Source of the DNA: Dehalobacterium formicoaceticum
Lineage (GTDB): Bacteria > Bacillota > Dehalobacteriia > Dehalobacteriales > Dehalobacteriaceae
Assembly: GCF_002224645.1 (NCBI RefSeq)
Contig: NZ_CP022121.1
Span: 2,300,501 to 2,364,500, forward strand
Length of the DNA stretch: 64,000 nt
Direction of reading: 5' to 3'
Shown: in pieces, positions 35,690-43,863 of the stretch
Position numbering within the stretch: position 1 is the first letter of the stretch
Layout: the number at the start of each line of letters is the position of its first letter
Notes under the pieces: generated by a model
Told to the model about the DNA's origin: nothing
Database searches by the model: none
The model's input: only the letters and a program-made list of their open reading frames with translations
Program-made: the position numbers and the translations under genes

Positions 35690-37090
35690 ATGGGAAATCA
35701 CAAAAAAATAGCTATCAGTCTTTTGTTATTTTTCAGCTTAGGCATCATGGGGGGGTGCAGCAATAATGTTGCCAATCAGCCGGAGGGGTCTGACCTGCTT
35801 CAGCCTCAAGATGTAGCGGGGATCGGCCTTTATGGTGAGATCCGGCAAAAGCTGCCTGATTTTGTTATCACCCCGGAGATTAAAGAATGGGATCAGCCCC
35901 TGCCTTTTTATGAAGACGGCAAATTAGGCTTTAAAGATAAGCAGGGTAAGATCGTCTTAGAGCCAATCTATGCCAGCCACCACGGCTATCGCAATGGCGT
36001 TAATAATATTGCCTATGACGATGAGGCAGGCAATCGCACCTGGCAGGTCTATGATATTTACGGCAAGCCTTATCCCTATGATACGGTTTATGGTTTCCAT
36101 TATGGCATTTCTTTTGTGCAAAAGGATGGTAAATCCGGCCTCATCAATACCGCGGGTCAAGAGATTGTACCGGTTGAATATGATAAGCTTTTGTTGGCTT
36201 ATATCCAAGATGCCGCTTCTGAAACAGAGCAGCCCTCGGCCTATGCCCAAAAGGATAGCCGGAGCCCCTGGGTACTGCTCGATCTGCAAGATGGCTATCA
36301 AAGCTATTACGAGCCTTATGATGAAAACAAAAAAGCCGGCTATGCCGGCACCTTGGATTTAACGGAGCATAGCGTTGCCATTATCAATAATATGATCATG
36401 GTGGACGGCATTTCCCTTACCACAGGCAAAAAATTCCCTCTTTGTGCTTTGGATGGCTTAAGCTGCCAAATCTATCAAGATGGCAAGGCGGTGGGCAGTG
36501 CGCCCATCAAACTGGATCAAGGTTTCTATGAAGGTGAAGTGATGGCCTTATTCCCGGATTATTTTGGTGAAAGCTATGTAGACGAGAATAATGAATTCGT
36601 TGCTATCCCTCAACTCTTGCTGTCACAAAGCCAGCCATCCATCGCCAAGGGCCAAGGTTCTGATTATCAGCAAGCGGTGGAAGATTATTTAACGGAAAAA
36701 CAGATCGAAAATACCCCGGTTAAAATTGCTTCCTGCTATATCGCTGATTTTAGCGGCCAAAACAAAAAAAGTGCCCTGCTGGAGGTGGTCGATACCATGC
36801 GCTTCCAAGAACCCTTACCGCCAGAAATAGAAAGCTGGGATGCTGATGATTTTACAGCCAAAAAAGTCGCTTTTGTCAGCACCATTTTATTTATTCCCGA
36901 TCTGACCAAGCCAAATGAATACCAGGTAGTGCTGGAAAATATTCAGCAAAGTGATAGATTTATTCGCGAAACCATCCGTAATAGCTTGTATGCAGCCTTT
37001 GACTTAGACCGTGACGGCAGTCTTGAGATGATCGTGGATAACCTCTATTATGAATACCGGGATTATCAGCTGATTGATTTGAGCAAATAA
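35690..37090 (+). CDS. WG-repeat lipoprotein
   Basis: A 466-residue lipoprotein with signal 'KKIAISLLLFFSLGIMGGC' (lipobox Gly-Gly-Cys, Cys about residue 23). Residues ~60-190 contain WG-type repeats ('DGKLGFKDKQGKIVLEPIYA', 'DGKSGLINTAGQEIVPVEYD'). The C-terminal half has an acidic 'FDLDRDGSLEMIVDNL' that looks like a calcium-binding loop. AGGGGGG precedes the ATG. It follows RCC1 paralogue 2 by 42 bp and may be co-transcribed. The function of WG-repeat proteins is not established; it would act on the outer face of the membrane. Confidence 0.85.
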   Translation: MGNHKKIAISLLLFFSLGIMGGCSNNVANQPEGSDLLQPQDVAGIGLYGEIRQKLPDFVITPEIKEWDQPLPFYEDGKLGFKDKQGKIVLEPIYASHHGYRNGVNNIAYDDEAGNRTWQVYDIYGKPYPYDTVYGFHYGISFVQKDGKSGLINTAGQEIVPVEYDKLLLAYIQDAASETEQPSAYAQKDSRSPWVLLDLQDGYQSYYEPYDENKKAGYAGTLDLTEHSVAIINNMIMVDGISLTTGKKFPLCALDGLSCQIYQDGKAVGSAPIKLDQGFYEGEVMALFPDYFGESYVDENNEFVAIPQLLLSQSQPSIAKGQGSDYQQAVEDYLTEKQIENTPVKIASCYIADFSGQNKKSALLEVVDTMRFQEPLPPEIESWDADDFTAKKVAFVSTILFIPDLTKPNEYQVVLENIQQSDRFIRETIRNSLYAAFDLDRDGSLEMIVDNLYYEYRDYQLIDLSK

Positions 37091-37124
37091 CAAGGGAAAT
37101 AAGGCATGATAAACTGCTTTTAAC

Positions 37125-37375
37125 TACTTCTGGGGGGGGACAAAGGGACAGACACTTTGTCCCTCAAGTTTATTTCTGGTTTAGTCTATCCCTCAAATCC
37201 CTTAGCACATCTAATTCGAGCTCTTTTTCGACTAATAGTTTTTTCAATGAGTTATTCTCGTTGCTGATGCTTTTAAGCCTCTGCTCTATTTCTAAAATGG
37301 GACAAGGGTGGGACAAGGGGACAGGTACTTTGTCCCTCCTGTCCCCCCTCCTGTCCCCGGCTGTTTCCATTGTTA
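37125..37375. repeat. REP-like repeats inserted in an IS3 OrfA relic
   Basis: Two groups of GGGACAAGG / TTTGTCCCTC palindromes (37133-37165, 37298-37360) flank a minus-strand leucine-zipper stretch ('NENNSLKKLLVEKELELDVL', 37172-37260) that resembles an IS3 OrfA tail. No intact gene is present in 37091-37538 and no promoter is obvious. Confidence 0.6.
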
Positions 37376-37538
37376 CAGAGAGGGAAACGGTATTAATCAA
37401 AAGATATGAAAGAGACTTTAAGATCAAAATCAATAGGAGGTAGTATCTAGGGGGAAAATACTAGATCCAGGTAGGGGCAGATAGAGGTGCCGTAGTAGCC
37501 TATACAATTAATTGTTAGAAAGAGATGACCAAAGAGAA

Positions 37539-38990
37539 ATGGCGAATTTTAAAGATTATCAATTAAATAGTGATTTATTAAAAGCAATTAGGCTGTTAAA
37601 TTTCAAAATTCCCACAAAAGTCCAGGAACAGGTGATACCAGTTGTTCTGGCAGAAAAGGATATCATCGTAAAGTCTCAAACCGGCAGCGGAAAGACAGCA
37701 GCATTTGCTATCCCTATTTGCCAATTGGTTGATTGGGAGGAAAATAAACCTCAAGCATTAGTAATGACGCCGACCAGAGAACTTGCTATTCAGGTAAAAG
37801 AAGACATCTTTAATATAGGTAGATTTAAGAGATTAAAAGTAGCGGCAATTTTCGGGAAGTCCCCATTCTATTATCAAGAAAAGGAAATCAAGCAAAAAAC
37901 ACATGTGGTGGTTGGCACACCAGGCCGTATTATTGATCATATCGAAAGAGGGACATTTGATACATCAAAGATAAAATATCTTGTCATCGATGAAGCAGAT
38001 AAAATGCTAAATATGGGGTTTATTGAACAAATAGAGACGATCATAACTAGTTTGCCAAAAGAGCGGGTGACGATGTTATTTTCTGCGACAATGCCTATGG
38101 ATATAAAGAATTTATGTAATAAATATATGAAAGATCCGGGATACGTTGAAATAGAAGAAGAAAATTCAATTGCTGATAGAATAAGGCAAGAAAGATATAA
38201 CGTAGCGGAAATAGATAAAACCCAACTTTTGAGAGATATTACCATCGTCGAAAATCCGGATAGTTGTATGATATTCTGTAATACAAAGCAGAAGGTAGAA
38301 GATGTTTATCATGAGTTATTGAATCTTAAGTATTCTTGTCAGAGAATTCATGGTGGTATGGAGCAGCGGGACAGATTAAGAGTAATGAATAACTTTAAGC
38401 AAGGTAAATTTAGATATCTATTAGCAACAGATGTTGCAGCCCGAGGAATAGACATTGATAACATCACCCTGGTAATTAATTTTGATATTCCTCAAGACAG
38501 AGAAAGCTATGTTCATCGAATCGGAAGAACCGGTCGGCTGAACAAGATGGGGAAAGCTATTACTTTTGTTACCCAAAATGAAAAGTTGTTTCTGGATGAT
38601 ATCCATAAATATATTGGAAAAGAAATTATTTTGATGGGAAGACCGGAAAAAGAAACAGTTCAGGATGTTAAACAAGAATTTGTAGAGAAAATAAATACCA
38701 CACCTGAAATGAAGGAGATCAAAGGTGCAGAACTGAGTAAGGAAATTATGAAATTACATATAAATGCAGGGAAGAAGACAAAGATGAGAGCAGTAGATGT
38801 GGTAGGGACCCTTTGCAATATTAAAGGTATGACAGCGGCAGATATCGGGATTATCAATATTCAGGATATATCTACCTTTGTAGAAATATTAAATAATAAA
38901 GGTGAGTTGGTATTCCAGGCGTTACAAAAAACACCTATCAAAGGCAGATTACGTAAGGTTAGTAAAGTGGTAAAGCAGTCAGCATATTGA
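37539..38990 (+). CDS. dbpA: DEAD-box RNA helicase, DbpA/YxiN type
   Basis: A 483-residue helicase with all core motifs: Q-motif region 'NFKIPTKVQEQVIPVVL', motif I 'SQTGSGKT', 'PTRELAIQ', 'VIDEADKM', 'FSATMP', 'ATDVAARGIDI' and 'HRIGRTGR'. The C-terminal ~75 residues ('HINAGKKTKMRAVDVVGTLC', 'IGIINIQDISTFVEI') are a DbpA RNA-binding domain, which directs these helicases to the 23S rRNA peptidyl-transferase hairpin during ribosome assembly. ATG 37539 is my choice; an in-frame TTG at 37512 is possible and neither has a strong ribosome binding site. Confidence 0.92.
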   Translation: MANFKDYQLNSDLLKAIRLLNFKIPTKVQEQVIPVVLAEKDIIVKSQTGSGKTAAFAIPICQLVDWEENKPQALVMTPTRELAIQVKEDIFNIGRFKRLKVAAIFGKSPFYYQEKEIKQKTHVVVGTPGRIIDHIERGTFDTSKIKYLVIDEADKMLNMGFIEQIETIITSLPKERVTMLFSATMPMDIKNLCNKYMKDPGYVEIEEENSIADRIRQERYNVAEIDKTQLLRDITIVENPDSCMIFCNTKQKVEDVYHELLNLKYSCQRIHGGMEQRDRLRVMNNFKQGKFRYLLATDVAARGIDIDNITLVINFDIPQDRESYVHRIGRTGRLNKMGKAITFVTQNEKLFLDDIHKYIGKEIILMGRPEKETVQDVKQEFVEKINTTPEMKEIKGAELSKEIMKLHINAGKKTKMRAVDVVGTLCNIKGMTAADIGIINIQDISTFVEILNNKGELVFQALQKTPIKGRLRKVSKVVKQSAY

Positions 38991-39042
38991 TAGGTGAATG
39001 ATGACAAGGGTGTAGTTTTAGTACTTTAAAAGGGGTGGTACA

Positions 39043-41004
39043 TTGTTTGATAAGCTAAACAGGAAAGATATTAAAGAATCCTGGCTAGACTTTCAAAATA
39101 ATAAACCTGTGGGAACTGATCGTGTCCGTAAGGTGATTCTTGATTCATGGAAGCGGAGCCGACAGTATGGCGTGAATGCCTTACATCAGAATAAACAGTT
39201 GTGCTCACCTGAAGAACTAAAAAAGAGACAAGCAAAGAGCATAATCTTGTTGAATGCTGCTCAGGGTTACTTGGAAGATCTCTTTTCCAAATTTTTAAGC
39301 AGCCAGGGTGTCGTGGTTTTGTCTGACACAGAAGGGACTATTATCTTTGCTCTGGGCGACGAAAAAACCATGCGGGAAACTACGGCACCTGAATTTGCTC
39401 ATGACTGCAGTGAAGAAACCATGGGAACCAACGGGGTAGGGACCTGCTTGGCATTAAGAAAACCCTTCCTGATATGGGCTGAGGAACATTATTATCAGGG
39501 CAATCATATATGGTATTGCTCCTCAGCTCCCATTTTTGATCCGGCCGGTAAAATGCTCGGATGTTTAAACGTTACCGGTAAATCGCAAAGCGTGCATGCT
39601 CATACCTTAGGCATGGTTTTGGGGATAGCCAATGCCATTGAAAGACAAATTAAAATTAACCAAATTATGGACGAGAATCAAAAAGTTATTCGGAAACAAG
39701 AAGTAATCCTGAACTTGATTACAGATGGGGTATTAATAGTTGATCCAGCCGGTAAAGTGACCGAGATAAATCAATATGCTCTGCAAATGTTTGGCATGGC
39801 GAAAAACGAGATTATAAATCAATCAGTAGCAAAGCTTATTCCTTCTGGTTTGGATATTGAGGATATTTTTACTAAGCAGCGAATGCTTAAGAATATAGAA
39901 ATTGACTTTGCTTTACCGGGCAAAGATTTGTCCTGTTCCGTTTCTACGGCTATTATTAGGAATGAAAAAGCCCTACCGGAAAGTTTAATCTTAACCTTTA
40001 CTCCCAGCAAGAATATTCATGCCTTGGTCAATCAGGTAACAGGTTCCGTGGCCAGATACACTTTCGAACAAATGACAGGCCGCTCATCCGTTTTTCAGGA
40101 GGTAATACGTCAGGGTAAGCTGGCGGCGCTGGCCAGTTCCAACGTACTAATTACCGGAGAAAGTGGGACGGGGAAGGAACTCATGGCCCATGCCATTCAT
40201 AATGCCAGTAACCGATTCCATAAGCCTTTCATAAGTGTAAATTGCGGTGCTTTGCCACGGGAATTAATAGTCAGTGAACTATTTGGTTATGAAGAAGGAT
40301 CTTTTACCGGTGCCAAGAAGGGTGGTAATCCAGGGAAGTTTGAACTTGCAGACGGGGGCACCATTTTCCTGGATGAAATTGGTGAATTGCCGTTGGATGG
40401 CCAGGTTACATTACTCCGGATCATACAAGAAAAGGTAGTTAACCGCCTTGGCAGCAGCAAACCTAAACCGATTGATGTTAGGGTTATTGCCGCCACTAAT
40501 AGGAATTTGGCGGAGGAAGTTCTAAACAAAAATTTTCGCCAAGATCTTTTTTACCGTTTAAATGTTCTTACGATCAATATGCCTAGTCTGAGAGACCGTA
40601 AGGAAGATCTGGAAATCTTGATAAATAGTACGATGGATAGAATAAAGAACCAGACAAACAAATCTTATCTGACCATTGATCGCCAAGCCATGAATGTACT
40701 AAAAAAATATGACTGGCCGGGAAATATACGCGAACTGGAAAACGTTTTAGAAAGGGCGGTTAACATATGTGAGGATTTAGTAATCAAGTGCAGCGATTTG
40801 CCAAATCACTTAACCGCAGAGAGTGTTAAAGCCGCGCCAGACATCACTTATATTGAGCAAACCGAAAAAACTTTAATCATGGAAACGTTGCGGGAGACCC
40901 ACGGAAACATTAAGCAAACCGCTGAGAAACTAGGTATTGCTCGCAATACTGTTTACCGCAAAATGAAGAGATATAATATTGCTAACAATTCCGGGGAACT
41001 TTAA
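39043..41004 (+). CDS. Sigma-54-dependent enhancer-binding activator (AcoR-like)
   Basis: A 653-residue activator. The N-terminal region (residues ~70-200) is a GAF-type sensor as in AcoR, followed by a PAS domain ('LNLITDGVLIVDPAGKVTEI'). The AAA+ core has Walker A 'GESGTGKE' (about residue 373), sigma-54 contact loop 'EEGSFTGAKKGG' (GAFTGA variant) and 'FLDEIGELPLDGQ'. A Fis-type helix-turn-helix ends the protein ('GNIKQTAEKLGIARNTVYRK'). The start is TTG 39043 after GGGGTGG. The next gene, an SDR, has a consensus sigma-54 promoter, so it is the likely target. The ligand is unknown. Confidence 0.93.
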   Translation: MFDKLNRKDIKESWLDFQNNKPVGTDRVRKVILDSWKRSRQYGVNALHQNKQLCSPEELKKRQAKSIILLNAAQGYLEDLFSKFLSSQGVVVLSDTEGTIIFALGDEKTMRETTAPEFAHDCSEETMGTNGVGTCLALRKPFLIWAEEHYYQGNHIWYCSSAPIFDPAGKMLGCLNVTGKSQSVHAHTLGMVLGIANAIERQIKINQIMDENQKVIRKQEVILNLITDGVLIVDPAGKVTEINQYALQMFGMAKNEIINQSVAKLIPSGLDIEDIFTKQRMLKNIEIDFALPGKDLSCSVSTAIIRNEKALPESLILTFTPSKNIHALVNQVTGSVARYTFEQMTGRSSVFQEVIRQGKLAALASSNVLITGESGTGKELMAHAIHNASNRFHKPFISVNCGALPRELIVSELFGYEEGSFTGAKKGGNPGKFELADGGTIFLDEIGELPLDGQVTLLRIIQEKVVNRLGSSKPKPIDVRVIAATNRNLAEEVLNKNFRQDLFYRLNVLTINMPSLRDRKEDLEILINSTMDRIKNQTNKSYLTIDRQAMNVLKKYDWPGNIRELENVLERAVNICEDLVIKCSDLPNHLTAESVKAAPDITYIEQTEKTLIMETLRETHGNIKQTAEKLGIARNTVYRKMKRYNIANNSGEL

Positions 41005-41016
41005 TCCGGATAGCGG

Positions 41017-41075
41017 GTGCTCCAGAATGGAACATGTAACATTAAGCATGGTCCGTTTTGGAGCACTTTTATTTT
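41017..41075 (+). terminator. Terminator of the activator gene
   Basis: GTGCTCCA (41017-41024) pairs with TGGAGCAC (41059-41066), followed by TTTTATTTTT. Confidence 0.8.
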
Positions 41076-41150
41076 TCCTTCTCTTGTCATAAAACTACGC
41101 AACCTGGTTAGAATTGTACTTGTTAGCACTTTCTTTATTAACACCCAACT

Positions 41151-41166
41151 TGGCATAGATTTTGCT
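41151..41166 (+). promoter_or_regulatory. Sigma-54 (-24/-12) promoter
   Basis: TGGCATAGATTTTGCT has the GG and GC doublets 12 bp apart and matches TGGCAC-N5-TTGCW with one change. It lies 76 bp upstream of the SDR start and 147 bp after the activator stop, leaving room for activator sites between. Confidence 0.88.
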
Positions 41167-41242
41167 ATTAATATGGCTATAACATAACCATAACTGATAT
41201 CTTTTCGGTATTATCAAAATGTATTATGGGAGGAAAAGTCTA

Positions 41243-41998
41243 ATGTCTAATGAATTTCAGGGAAAAGTTGCTATTGTATCTGGGGGTGGATCGGGAATCG
41301 GTGCCGAAACGGCAAAAATTCTTGCTGCCGGGGGGGCATCAGTCGTTCTGTCCGATATAAGTCTACCAGCTGCGGAAGAGGTTGCAGCTGAGATCGTGAA
41401 CGCCGGGGGCAAGGCGGCAGCATTTAAAGCGGATGTAGCAAATCCTGAAGATGCTGAAGCTACCGTTGAGTTCGCTAAAAAGACATATGGTGGTCTACAT
41501 CTGGCATTCAATAATGCCGGGATCGTAGGTCCGGAGAAATACGTCGGTGACCTCACGCCTAAAGGTTGGCAGACTGTTATTAACATCAATTTAAATGGCG
41601 TGTTTTATGCTATGCACTACCAGATCCCAGCGATTCTGGCGTCGGGAGGAGGTGCAATCGTAAACACCTCTTCCATCGCTGGTTTTATTGGGATTGCTGA
41701 TCTGAGCGCCTATTGTGCCTCCAAACATGGAGTCGCTGGCCTTACCAAATCAGCTTCGATCGAATATGGTAAACAAGGTATCCGCATCAACTCGTTACAC
41801 CCAGGTTATGTCATGACACCGCTCATCGCGCAGTGGACGGATACCGAATTAAAGGACGCACTGATCGGGCTGCATCCAATCGGTCGACTGGCTGAACCAA
41901 AGGAGATTGCTGAAGTTGCTTGTTTCCTACTTTCGGATAAGGCATCATTTATGAGCGGGTCCCAAGTCGTTGTTGATGGTGGATTCCTTAGCGTATAA
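41243..41998 (+). CDS. Short-chain dehydrogenase/reductase
   Basis: A 251-residue classical SDR: the dinucleotide motif is 'SGGGSGIG', structural 'NNAG' appears in 'LHLAFNNAGIVG', and the catalytic Ser ('VNTSSIAG'), Tyr and Lys ('YCASKHG') are present. The C-terminus 'DKASFMSGSQVVVDGGF' is typical of the family. It oxidises or reduces a hydroxyl/carbonyl with NAD(P); Asp at the end of beta-2 ('VVLSDIS') suggests NAD. ATG 41243 follows GGGAGG. Expression should depend on sigma-54 and the adjacent activator. The substrate is not deducible. Confidence 0.92.
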   Translation: MSNEFQGKVAIVSGGGSGIGAETAKILAAGGASVVLSDISLPAAEEVAAEIVNAGGKAAAFKADVANPEDAEATVEFAKKTYGGLHLAFNNAGIVGPEKYVGDLTPKGWQTVININLNGVFYAMHYQIPAILASGGGAIVNTSSIAGFIGIADLSAYCASKHGVAGLTKSASIEYGKQGIRINSLHPGYVMTPLIAQWTDTELKDALIGLHPIGRLAEPKEIAEVACFLLSDKASFMSGSQVVVDGGFLSV

Positions 41999-42110
41999 AA
42001 GGAACGTCTTTTCAGGAATACCCACCCTAACCGGTCAGAGACTGAAAAAGACCAAGGGGGCGTTCGAAACCACTGAAAAAACCTTAGTTTGAAAGCTCCT
42101 CCTACTGACA

Positions 42111-42300
42111 GAGTGTCGGGGGACGGCAGACTGTGTGAAAACTAATTTTGGAAATTTAATTCTCCACATTGATCCTATATTTACTATTATTGCGATGGAT
42201 AACATCAAAAATTCGGTTAAATTTTGATGTCTCTTCCCCACAATTTAGGTTTTTTATTTCGAATTGCTGACTTTTCACACAGTCTGACGGGGTCGTCGAC
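42111..42300. repeat. Left REP of the RAYT unit, interrupted by a MITE
   Basis: GAGTGTCGGGGGACGG (42111-42126) continues after the MITE as ACGGGGTCGTCGAC (42287-42300). Its complement is found intact at 43106-43135 on the other side of the RAYT gene (GAGTGTCGGGGGGACGGGGT when read in reverse). The two therefore form an inverted pair bracketing the transposase. Confidence 0.85.
42127..42286. mobile_element. 160-bp MITE-like insertion
   Basis: A perfect 15-bp terminal inverted repeat CAGACTGTGTGAAAA (42127-42141) / TTTTCACACAGTCTG (42272-42286) encloses an AT-rich, non-coding interior. It is flanked by a 4-bp direct repeat ACGG. The uninterrupted REP on the right of the RAYT gene shows the empty site, confirming an insertion. 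No transposase with these ends is in the window. Confidence 0.85.
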
Positions 42301-42338
42301 AACACCTCCAATTGATGGTAGCATCAATTGGAGGTGTT
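42301..42338 (+). promoter_or_regulatory. 17-bp hairpin hiding the RAYT ribosome binding site
   Basis: AACACCTCCAATTGATG (42301-42317) and its exact complement (42322-42338) enclose a GTAG loop. The 3' arm contains GGAGGTG, the Shine-Dalgarno sequence for TTG 42343. Transcripts entering from outside would fold and mask it, as in the known 5' hairpin of IS200 tnpA. Confidence 0.8.
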
Positions 42339-42342
42339 TCTT

Positions 42343-43104
42343 TTGCCAAGAAAAGCCAGGAAGAAAAGTGAAAGTGGAATATACCACATGATGATGAGGA
42401 GAATAAATCGGCAGAGCATTTTTGAAGATGAAGAAGACTGTGTGAAATTTATTCAAACTATACAGCAATACAAAGAAAAAAGTGGATATCAAATCTATGC
42501 ATATTGCTTAATGGGAAATCATGTTCATCTATTATTAAAAATTGGCAAAGAGCCACTAGAACAAATAATGCGGAGAATATGCGGCAGTTATGTTTATTGG
42601 TACAACTCCAAATATCAAAGAATCGGAAACTTATTTCAAGACAGATTTAAAAGCGAGCCAGTAGAAAGTGAAACTTACTTTTTAATTCTTTTAAGATATA
42701 TTCATCAAAATCCAGTTAAAGCCGGATTGGTAAGAGATGTCGAGCAATACAAATGGAGCAGTTTTATTGAATATATAAATAAAACAGAAGTAGTTGATGT
42801 GGATTTTGCTTTAGAAATATTTAACGGTGATAGAGAAACGGCAAAAAACAGCTTTACTCAATACATTAGAGGAGCTAATGACGATATTTGTTTGGATATT
42901 GAAGAAAAGCATCGAATAACGGATGAAGAAGCAAGAGACATAATCAAAAAAGTTTGTCATGTAGAGAATGCATCGGATATCCAAAAGGCCGATATAGCTA
43001 TAAGGAATGCATATTTAAAAGAACTAAAAGACCGATATAGCTTATCAATTAGACAAATTGAAAGACTTACAGGTATCAATAGGGGTATTGTTTTAAAAAC
43101 ATGA
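42343..43104 (+). CDS. REP-associated tyrosine transposase (RAYT, Y1/TnpA_REP)
   Basis: A 253-residue HUH-superfamily protein: 'PRKARKKSESGIYHMMMRRI', the metal-binding 'GNHVHLLLKIG' (HUH) and 'RDRFKSEPV'-type region ('FQDRFKSEPVESETYFLILL'). 'RYIHQNPVKAGLV' carries the region of the catalytic Tyr. A C-terminal helix-turn-helix-like end follows ('SLSIRQIERLTGINRGIV'). TTG 42343 is placed 6 bp after GGAGGTG. RAYTs are single-copy genes that nick and move palindromic REP sequences. Its inverted REP flanks are present, as are decayed relatives elsewhere in the window. Confidence 0.92.
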   Translation: MPRKARKKSESGIYHMMMRRINRQSIFEDEEDCVKFIQTIQQYKEKSGYQIYAYCLMGNHVHLLLKIGKEPLEQIMRRICGSYVYWYNSKYQRIGNLFQDRFKSEPVESETYFLILLRYIHQNPVKAGLVRDVEQYKWSSFIEYINKTEVVDVDFALEIFNGDRETAKNSFTQYIRGANDDICLDIEEKHRITDEEARDIIKKVCHVENASDIQKADIAIRNAYLKELKDRYSLSIRQIERLTGINRGIVLKT

Positions 43105-43105
43105 T

Positions 43106-43135
43106 GCTGTCAATAACCCCGTCCCCCCGACACTC
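43106..43135. repeat. Right REP of the RAYT unit
   Basis: GCTGTCAATAACCCCG followed by TCCCCCCGACACTC. It is the inverted counterpart of the left REP and starts 2 bp after the RAYT stop. Another relative lies at 47238-47277 (GGTTATTGACA ... GTCGACAACCCCGTCCC). Confidence 0.8.
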
Positions 43136-43195
43136 CTGAAGTCGAATCTGTGTCAGGCAGACGAGATTGAAGTTGAAAATGGTGAAATTAGTGGC

Positions 43196-43666
43196 ATGAC
43201 CTCTACCGTTGAACACACTTTGATTACGGTTGAATGTGATTACCTTACAGTTGAGCAATATGCAGCTATGAACAATGTAGAACCTGTTACCATAAGACAA
43301 TGGATAAAACGTGGTAAATTAGGACATGCAAAAAAGAATGGACGCGATTGGTTAATCCCTGACATTGAAGATAAGCCTCGGCGTGGTTTTACCAGTGTTC
43401 GGTATATAATAGAAAATGATGCACATATTGAAAGTGATGAATTCCCATTGCTACCAGTATCCGACTCAATAACAATTGTGCAGGATCAAAATATGAAAAG
43501 CAAATTTATTTGCTACCTTAATAATTATAAAACTAAGTTTCACAGCATACTTGAATTGACAAGAACTGAAGTTGAACGATTGGAACATACCATTATTGAG
43601 TCGGGAAAAGCGAGAGTTGCAGCAAATATACAATATGTCCCTTATATTAGAGATATGGAAGGCTGA
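43196..43666 (+). CDS. Helix-turn-helix (excisionase-like) protein, possibly 5' truncated
   Basis: The central part 'LTVEQYAAMNNVEPVTIRQW' with 'IKRGKLGHAKKNGRDWLIPD' is a MerR/excisionase-type DNA-binding fold. The rest ends with a helical 'SILELTRTEVERLEHTIIES'. ATG 43196 lacks a ribosome binding site, and the frame continues upstream ('CQADEIEVENGEISG') to the REP at 43135, so the RAYT unit may have cut off the N-terminus. It lies 197 bp ahead of the large helicase gene and could regulate it, but no operator is evident. The gap 43667-43863 is AT-rich and shows no gene. Confidence 0.6.
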   Translation: MTSTVEHTLITVECDYLTVEQYAAMNNVEPVTIRQWIKRGKLGHAKKNGRDWLIPDIEDKPRRGFTSVRYIIENDAHIESDEFPLLPVSDSITIVQDQNMKSKFICYLNNYKTKFHSILELTRTEVERLEHTIIESGKARVAANIQYVPYIRDMEG

Positions 43667-43863
43667 GTAATTTGTGTGGATTTTAACCGAAATAATACAG
43701 AAGCAAAGAGCTTAAATTGTTCAAGGGGTTAAGGCTAAAAAAACAAAATATAAGCATTATTTACACTTTATACTATAATTTTACATAAATATATTGAATG
43801 TACTGTCATTCTGTGCTAATTTATTAGAGAGTTAAGGCACAGATTTGATAGAGGTGGGAAAAG

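Noticed and set aside
37440-37538. Possible tRNA-like fold upstream of the helicase gene
   Set aside because: I could not draw a cloverleaf with T-arm GTTC and acceptor pairing; no RNA gene is supported.
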